64,000 nucleotides of DNA, taken from the NCBI GenBank assembly GCA_964569385.1, contig CAZMUM010000007.1, forward strand, positions 61,444 through 125,443, in the 5' to 3' direction. Below are positions 59,503 through 64,000 of the stretch, piece by piece. The notes under the pieces were generated by a model that did not search any database, was not told where the DNA came from, and worked only from the letters and a program-made list of their open reading frames with translations. A program made the translations under genes and the position numbers. Source of the stretch: JAADHX01 sp964569385 (GTDB lineage Bacteria > Actinomycetota > Acidimicrobiia > Acidimicrobiales > Poriferisodalaceae). Numbering within the stretch: position 1 is the stretch's first letter; each line of letters opens with the position of its first letter.

Positions 59503-60453
59503 TTGGCGAAGGAACGGGTCGAGCGGGACGAGGAAGACCTCGTACGCCTTTATCTAACCGACATCGGGCAATATCCGTTGTTGAACAAAGACGACGAAGT
59601 ACGCCTTGCCCAAGCCATCGAGGCTGGCAACGCGGTTCGAGAGTTCATCGATCGCGGCGAGTGCGAAGACGGGTCACCTATTACCGTCGCCAAGAAACGC
59701 GAGTTCCGTCGCACCTCGCGTGCTGGCGAACAGGCCGAGCGCACGTTCGTGCAATCGAACCTTCGTCTCGTGGTGTCAATCGCCAAGAAGTACCAAGCAT
59801 CGGGTCTACCACTGCTCGATCTCATCCAGGAAGGCAACCTGGGGCTAATGCACGCCGTCGAGAAGTTCGACTGGCGTAAAGGTTTCAAGTTCTCTACCTA
59901 TGCCACCTGGTGGATACGTCAAGCAATTACCCGCGGTATCGCCAACACCGGTCGTACCATCCGGCTGCCGGTTCACGCTGGCGACACTCTTGCTCGTCTC
60001 CAGAAGGCCCGTTCTCGTTTGGAGCTCAAGTACGGACGCCAAGCAACACTGTCGGAGTTGGCCGCCGAAGTTGAGATGCCAGAAGACAAGGTCACCGAGG
60101 CGCTGCGGTTTGCCGCCGAACCCCTTTCGTTGTCCGAACCCCTTCGCGAAGACGGCGACGCCGAGCTTGGCGACGTGGTGCAGGATCGATCGGCTGAGTC
60201 ACCATTCGAGGCCGCGGCCACTTCACTGTTGCCCGACGAGATAAACCGCCTGCTAGCTCCACTCGACGAACGAGAGCGCGAGATTCTTAAGCTTCGTTTC
60301 GGCCTCGACCGGGGCGAACCGCGCACTCTCGAAGAAGTTGGCGAACACTTCAGCCTCACTCGTGAACGTATACGCCAAATCGAGGCACGGGCGATGTCGA
60401 AGTTGCGTCACCCATCGAGCGATACCGGGGCCCGCGACCTTCTGTCGGTCTAG
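59503..60453 (+). CDS. RNA polymerase sigma-70 family factor (group 1/2)
   Basis: A 316-residue sigma factor with region 1.2 (DEEDLVRLYLTDIGQYPLL), 2 (NLRLVVSIAKKYQASGLPLLDLIQEGNLGLMHAVEKFDWRKGFKFSTYATWWIRQAITRGI split over 2.1-2.4), 3 (LARLQKARSRLELKYGR) and 4 (LEEVGEHFSLTRERIRQIEARAMSKLRH). The region 2/4 residues are those of -10 TATAAT/-35 TTGACA readers. TTG 59503 is chosen for GGAG 9 bases upstream and typical length; the frame is open from 59386. It could be the primary sigma or a close group 2 paralogue. Confidence 0.88.
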   Translation: MAKERVERDEEDLVRLYLTDIGQYPLLNKDDEVRLAQAIEAGNAVREFIDRGECEDGSPITVAKKREFRRTSRAGEQAERTFVQSNLRLVVSIAKKYQASGLPLLDLIQEGNLGLMHAVEKFDWRKGFKFSTYATWWIRQAITRGIANTGRTIRLPVHAGDTLARLQKARSRLELKYGRQATLSELAAEVEMPEDKVTEALRFAAEPLSLSEPLREDGDAELGDVVQDRSAESPFEAAATSLLPDEINRLLAPLDEREREILKLRFGLDRGEPRTLEEVGEHFSLTRERIRQIEARAMSKLRHPSSDTGARDLLSV

Positions 60454-60462
60454 TTCTATGTG

Positions 60463-60511
60463 CCTGGAGTGGTCCAGGTAGTTGTCCTCCAGATGCGAGA
60501 CCCGCATCTGG
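60463..60511 (+). terminator. Two consecutive hairpins after the sigma factor gene
   Basis: CCTGGA-GTGG-TCCAGG (60463-60478) is followed by the stronger CCAGATGCG-AGACC-CGCATCTGG (60489-60511), a perfect 9-bp stem with a 5-base loop. They lie between the sigma factor stop and tRNA-Sec, where they could separate the two transcripts. Neither is followed by a T run. Confidence 0.5.
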
Positions 60512-60525
60512 TCAGCGTGGTGCGA

Positions 60526-60621
60526 GGAGGTGTCCGAGCGCCTGGTGGGCTCCCCCGCCTTCAAAGCGGGTGGGACGGGCGATCCCCGTCCGGCGGGTTC
60601 GATTCCCGTCCACCTCCGCCA
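60526..60621 (+). tRNA. selC: tRNA-Sec (selenocysteine, anticodon TCA)
   Basis: A 96-base tRNA including encoded CCA. The acceptor GGAGGTG pairs with CACCTCC, followed by discriminator G. The anticodon arm CCCGC-CTTCAAA-GCGGG displays TCA, reading UGA; a long variable arm (GGGACGGGCGATCCCCGTCC) and GGTTCGATTCC T arm fit selC. It supplies the tRNA for selA and selB at 41-44 kb. Its 3' end is a border: a broken PIN gene runs into it from the other side. Confidence 0.93.
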
Positions 60622-60875
60622 CGCCGCCTCGTTCGTCCGACTGGAAAGACGCGAGCGCTTGCTGTTGCAGAACGTCGCTCGGCGCCGCGAGCTGCGAGGA
60701 CTTGACCCAGCCAGGGACGGACTCCGCTTGTGTGCATGCCACTCGGAGGAGGTCTGAAACGAGTCAACTCGCCGCGGCCAGCGAGCAGCGGTTCGTACCG
60801 GCGACCGAGCAAAGAGTTGGCGATCAACCGAGCGCTGAACACGTCGGTGTCCACGACGACCGGTCCCCGTGCCAT
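60619..60875 (-). pseudogene. Truncated, frameshifted PIN-domain (VapC-like) gene
   Basis: The start ATG 60875 is followed by ARGPVVVDTDVFSARLIANSL and GRRYEPLLAGR, the first PIN motif with its metal Asp. Then the frame changes (SFQTSSEWHA in one frame, further matching residues in a third) and the C-terminal acidic residues are missing where the gene meets the CCA end of tRNA-Sec. It is the remnant of a VapC-like toxin, consistent with truncation by integration or excision at the tRNA. Confidence 0.5.
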
Positions 60876-60886
60876 CACCGACGACT

Positions 60887-60982
60887 TCAGCCCAGGACGG
60901 CTTCGAGGAACGCGTCGGCCTCGGCGTCAGTGAGAGCGTCGATAGCGTACTGGCGCCCATCGACGCTCAGCCGGTCGAACAT
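60887..60982 (-). CDS. Short ORF before the PIN remnant
   Basis: A 31-residue ORF (MFDRLSVDGRQYAIDALTDA then EADAFLEAVLG) ending 11 bases before the PIN start on the same strand. Size and position fit a very small partner protein or antitoxin remnant. The frame is open further upstream, to 61261, without recognisable sequence, so the start is uncertain. Bases 60983-61232 hold nothing else I can support. Confidence 0.35.
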   Translation of the reverse strand: MFDRLSVDGRQYAIDALTDAEADAFLEAVLG

Positions 60983-61232
60983 TATGGGACGGCTCGGCGC
61001 TCCGCTACACGGGTGACCTTCCGAGGCGTTATGGGATGCCTGTTTGCGTCTAGAGTTTCGTCGTGGTCCATGTCGCTCGATCTGGCTTCCGTGTGCAGAG
61101 GAAGATGCCGTTGTACGGCCAAGACGTGTGCCGAGGCGACCTTCGACTGATCTGAGATCTGTACAGCCCTCTTGCCGCGCCCGCTCCCGGGTGCAGCTCA
61201 TCTCCGCAGATCCCAACCGAAAGGTCGCCTTC

Positions 61233-62252
61233 ATGTCTTGTCTCGCGACGTTCATTCGCAACGTCCCTAAAGTCGAGCTTCACCTCCACCTGGTCGGCTC
61301 GGCCTCGCCCTTCGTCGTCGTCGACCTAGCGACGAAGTATCCCGATGCAGGCGTCCCTACGTCGGTCGACGAACTGTCCGGCTGGTTCGAGTTCACCGAC
61401 TTCGTCCACTTCATCGAGGTGTACGCACGCGTGTCGTCGCTTGTGCGTTCCGGCGATGACATCGCCACCTTGATCGAGGGATCGGCCCGCGACCTCACTC
61501 CTCAGAACGTGCGCTATGCGGAGATGACCATCACGCCGTACACCCATATCCAAGCCGGCATCGACTATGCCGACATCGTCGAAGGGCTCGACGAGGGCCG
61601 CTCCCGAGCGAAGGACCTTGGCGTCGACTTTGCGTGGGTCTTCGACATTCCCGGCGAGATGGGCCAACACGCTGCTGAGGTCACCGTCGACCTCGCCGTC
61701 GATTCCCCGCCGACCGGCCTGGTCGGGTTCGGACTCGGTGGTATCGAAGCCGGCGTCGACCGAGCGAGCTTCGCGTGGGCATTCGACAAGGCACGGGCCT
61801 CGGGCTTGAAGTCGGTCCCGCACGCAGGCGAAGCAGACGGCCCGACTTCAATCCTCGCAGCGCTCGACGACCTGGGCGCCGACCGGATCGGACACGGCGT
61901 TAGAGCCATCGAGGATCGGAACCTGTTGCAGCGACTCGTCGACGAACAGATTCCGCTGGAAGTCTGCCCCTCGTCCAACGTGTGCACTGGCGTGTTCTCT
62001 TCGCTCGAAGCGCATTCGCTCCCGGCGCTCCTGGCCGCAGGTGCATTCGTGACGATCAACACCGACGATCCACCGATGTTCTCGACAACGCTCGTGGACG
62101 AGTACCTGCGAATCGCATCCACGTTCGACCTGGACGTCTCGACGATCTCGGGACTCGTACGCAACGGCGTCGAGGCGGCTTTCCTCGATTCGACGTCGAA
62201 AGCGGCGCTCATCGAGGAGATCGACAACGTCGAACCTGGACTCACACGGTGA
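61233..62252 (+). CDS. Adenosine deaminase-like protein, copy 3 (variant first motif)
   Basis: A 339-residue TIM-barrel deaminase. The first metal motif HLHLVGS (residues 17-23) has Val where adenosine deaminases have the ribose-binding Asp or Glu. PHAGEADGP, GHGVRAIED, CPSSNVCTG and NTDDPPMFST keep the zinc and catalytic residues. The pattern is nearer the adenine/N6-substituted-adenine deaminase branch than copies 1 and 2. ATG 61233 starts the conserved sequence. Its stop overlaps the following GTG (GTGA). Codon use looks somewhat different from the 1-60 kb genes. Confidence 0.8.
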   Translation: MSCLATFIRNVPKVELHLHLVGSASPFVVVDLATKYPDAGVPTSVDELSGWFEFTDFVHFIEVYARVSSLVRSGDDIATLIEGSARDLTPQNVRYAEMTITPYTHIQAGIDYADIVEGLDEGRSRAKDLGVDFAWVFDIPGEMGQHAAEVTVDLAVDSPPTGLVGFGLGGIEAGVDRASFAWAFDKARASGLKSVPHAGEADGPTSILAALDDLGADRIGHGVRAIEDRNLLQRLVDEQIPLEVCPSSNVCTGVFSSLEAHSLPALLAAGAFVTINTDDPPMFSTTLVDEYLRIASTFDLDVSTISGLVRNGVEAAFLDSTSKAALIEEIDNVEPGLTR

Positions 62253-62458
62253 AACGGATCATCGAAACGGAACTCGCTCCGTTGCTCGGTGACGATGGTG
62301 CGAATCAGTTCCCGGTTGAGGCAGGCGTGACTGTGCTGATCGAGTCCAACGAATGGCACGAGCTGGTTACGCACGGCGAAACTAGCCTCAAGTTCTTCGC
62401 AATCAGTCAGCCCGCCTGGGTTTCCGAGGACCATCTCACCGAGGCGGATCCGTCATGA
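62249..62458 (+). CDS. Half-cupin protein (N-terminal cupin motif missing)
   Basis: A 69-residue ORF. KRIIETELAPLLGDDGANQF resembles the start of a small cupin, but it jumps directly to PVEAGVTVLIESNEWHELVT, the second cupin motif, so about 40 residues with the metal-binding HxH...E motif are absent. GTG 62249 overlaps the deaminase stop and its own stop overlaps the SDR start (ATGA). Either a real degraded gene or an assembly deletion; the nearby SDR shows a similar loss. Confidence 0.5.
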   Translation: MKRIIETELAPLLGDDGANQFPVEAGVTVLIESNEWHELVTHGETSLKFFAISQPAWVSEDHLTEADPS

Positions 62459-62611
62459 CGACCGTGCCATCGCCCGGTGAACTTCTCGACTTGTCAGGCA
62501 AGGTGACGCTGGTGTCCGGTGCCCGCAGCGGACTCGGCGCTGGCATCGCGAAGCGATTCGCCCAGGCGGGGGCTGATCTGGTCCTCTGCGATCTTGCCAA
62601 CAGTGATGACA

Positions 62612-62821
62612 CGCTACCGAGATCGGGCCGGTCGACATCGTGATCAACAACGCCGGCATCTACCCGNNNNNNNNNNNNNNNNNNNNNNNNNNNNNNNNNN
62701 NNNNNNNNNNNNNNNNNNNNNNNNNNNNNNNNNNNNNNNNNNNNNNNNNNNNNNNNNNNNNNNNNNCGCTACCGAGATCGGGCCGGTCGACATCGTGATC
62801 AACAACGCCGGCATCTACCCG
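62612..62821 (+). repeat. 55-bp direct duplication flanking a 100-N gap
   Basis: 62612-62666 and 62767-62821 are identical for 55 bases (starting CGCTACCGAGATCGGGCCGG) and border the N run 62667-62766. This is the signature of a scaffold join that failed to merge overlapping contigs or of a tandem duplication at the break. Joining the copies gives a frameshift in the SDR gene, so one contig end is also wrong. Confidence 0.85.
62667..62766. other. Assembly gap (100 N)
   Basis: Exactly 100 undetermined bases, the conventional length for an unknown gap. It lies inside the SDR gene, so gene order across it is probably correct, but sequence is missing. Confidence 0.98.
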
Positions 62822-63443
62822 AATGCCCGGATCCTCGACATGACCCCAGCGGACTGGGATCACGTCATCGCCGTCAATCTCCGGTCCGTCTTCTTGACCA
62901 CCAAGATCGCTGCTGAACGAATGATCGAAACAGGCAAGGGTGGAGCGATTGTCAACATCGGTTCGATCGAAGCGACGATCCCCGCCCACGGGCACGCTCA
63001 CTACGCTGCGTCCAAAGCCGGCGTCGTGATGTTCACCAAGTCCGCAGCGCTTGAACTCGCCGAGCACGACATCAGGGTGAACAGCGCCTCTCCAGCACTG
63101 TTCTACTCGCCCGGCCTCGCCGAACGGTGGCCCGATGGACTCGCCCGATTCCTTGATCGCGTCCCCCTCGAACGGGTCGGCGAGGTCGAAGACATCGCCG
63201 ACACTTGCCTCTTCCTCGCCAGCCCGGTAAGCCGCTGGATCACCGGGACAGACATCGCAGTCGACGGTGGCGTCCTCATCGCCCCCGCCTACTGATCCGA
63301 AGGCAACGAGACCTTTGCCACGCCGCCCATATCAACCTTGGTAGAACCCAGCGCAGACCACTCGTGAACGGCACTTCTTCGGCACCCCGAGGCGCTCACA
63401 AAACTCGACCAGCTGAGCGTCCACGGATGCCACCGACCGCCGG

Positions 63444-63869
63444 TTATGCCGCGGTATGAGCCGTGGAGCCCCCGCGGCGCCAAGTCCGCCACGCATCGGT
63501 GGACCAGAGCGCCCAAGCGATAAGTGCTGGCTGGAGGGGTAGGCGACCGAAGCGTTTCGCGTCGGTGTCGAGCCCGAATGCGTCGGTCCCCTCGAGCCAT
63601 TGGGCGACATTGCCTGGGAAGATCACGACGAAGAACCCGGCGACGATCCAGCCGACCATCGCCCGACGCCTGCTCACGAGGATCAGCGCGAGGCCGAGGA
63701 GGACCTCGACGACGCCGGACAGCAACACGACGAGGTCGGCGTCGACGGGGAACCAGTTTGGGACCTGGGCCTGGAATTCTTGGCGCTGAGAAGTTAGGTG
63801 ACCGATGCCGGCGGCGACGAGGCCGCCGCCGAGCACCCAACGAGCAACTGGTCGAACGGTCGAGGCCAT
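63444..63869 (-). CDS. DoxX-like membrane protein
   Basis: A 141-residue protein with four hydrophobic segments: ARWVLGGGLVAAGIGHLT, LVVLLSGVVEVLLGLALILV, VGWIVAGFFVVIFPGNVAQW and LQPALIAWALWS. The G-x-x-H start, the LSGVVEVLLGL helix and the F-P-G-N-x-x-Q loop are typical of DoxX/MauE-like proteins. Function unknown. Bases 63296-63443 and 63870-64000 show no gene I can support. Confidence 0.75.
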   Translation of the reverse strand: MASTVRPVARWVLGGGLVAAGIGHLTSQRQEFQAQVPNWFPVDADLVVLLSGVVEVLLGLALILVSRRRAMVGWIVAGFFVVIFPGNVAQWLEGTDAFGLDTDAKRFGRLPLQPALIAWALWSTDAWRTWRRGGSTAHTAA

Positions 63870-64000
63870 CTCCTAAACCTAGTCACCCGCGCGAGGGTTC
63901 GACCTGGGATCTCCGCAGGGACGCGGTGGCCGACCGCGCCGGAGCGCGTCGTTGTGGCTGCGCTCACACGCATCCGTGAATGTCCGCCCAACAGGGGGAC

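Larger units (their letters stand above)
62455..63295 (+). pseudogene. Short-chain dehydrogenase, interrupted by assembly gap
   Basis: An SDR in two parts. 62455-62640 encodes LDLSGKVTLVSGARSGLGAG and AKRFAQAGADLVLCDLANSDD, the cofactor-binding start. After the N run, 62768-63295 encodes IGPVDIVINNAGIYPNA, NIGSIEATIP, HYAASKAGVVMFTKSAALEL (Tyr-Lys catalytic pair) and ITGTDIAVDGGVL. The left part shifts frame at 62612 and about 40 residues between the two parts are missing. A classical NAD(P)-dependent oxidoreductase is intended; break and gap are probably artefacts. Confidence 0.7.

Noticed and set aside
60253..60960. A 235-codon reverse-strand frame spanning the sigma factor end and tRNA-Sec
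   Set aside because: It reads through a tRNA and two hairpins and has no protein-like pattern except a short frame-shifted piece of the PIN remnant.
1..64000. CRISPR arrays, complete insertion sequences or rRNA genes
   Set aside because: No evenly spaced direct repeats, transposase with terminal inverted repeats, or rRNA core sequences were seen; the dispersed repeats are single units.

Overview
The window is a 64 kb piece of a G+C-rich actinobacterial genome, most likely an environmental Acidimicrobiia-type organism assembled from a metagenome. The actinobacterial signs are a WhiB protein, a GlnR-type regulator next to glutamine synthetase, an ArsA-like ATPase pair near whiB, a DUF222/HNH (13E12-type) gene, an acyl-CoA carboxylase epsilon subunit, TTG/GTG starts and apparently leaderless genes. 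The class-level placement is inference. A run of 100 N at 62667-62766, flanked by a duplicated 55-bp segment, shows that the sequence is a scaffold.

Layout. 1-10.9 kb is a nucleoside scavenging block: a BmpA-type nucleoside ABC transporter (5' end cut off), nucleoside hydrolase, two adenosine deaminases, an amidohydrolase, uracil phosphoribosyltransferase and a pseudouridine kinase/glycosidase pair, with one PhyH-type dioxygenase inside it. Pseudouridine, uridine and adenosine could be imported and reduced to uracil, hypoxanthine and pentose phosphate. 10.9-17.6 kb is menaquinone synthesis (menE forward; menF-menD-menH-menC reverse). The isochorismate synthase is fused behind a full MerR-type regulator and sits behind a textbook MerR-type promoter with a 19-bp spacer and a dyad. 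17.6-31.5 kb holds acyl-CoA and lipid metabolism: acyl-CoA ligase, propionyl-type carboxylase beta and epsilon subunits, CoA-transferase, an ethylmalonyl-CoA mutase-type enzyme and 3-hydroxyacyl-CoA dehydrogenase. DapD, an exonuclease, leucyl/phenylalanyl-tRNA-protein transferase and a cyclophilin are interspersed. 31.5-36.8 kb carries lysC-asd and small enzymes. 36.9-41.1 kb has tRNA-Pro, a receiver protein, two ArsA-like ATPases, NfeD and WhiB.

41.1-44.1 kb is selA-selB, and 60.5 kb is tRNA-Sec, so three of the four selenocysteine components are here, but no selD or selenoprotein was recognised. 45.6-48.4 kb is an accessory islet with a DUF222/HNH gene and a possible SOS box. 48.4-53.2 kb has Mrp, an A-type Fe-S carrier, a Tat lipoprotein, a compact molybdenum-hydroxylase-like protein and RidA. 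53.2-56.4 kb is nitrogen assimilation: glnA-glnR diverging from glnII over four phased GlnR-type half sites. 56.5-60.5 kb holds an unknown pair, an acyl-CoA dehydrogenase and a sigma-70 factor. Beyond tRNA-Sec the gene content changes: a broken PIN gene, a third deaminase, a half-cupin, a broken SDR and a DoxX protein. That stretch is a remodelled island, a poor assembly, or both.

Two families of dispersed intergenic repeats were found (7.3 and 20.6 kb; 22.5, 34.0 and 48.3 kb). They sit at gene 3' ends.
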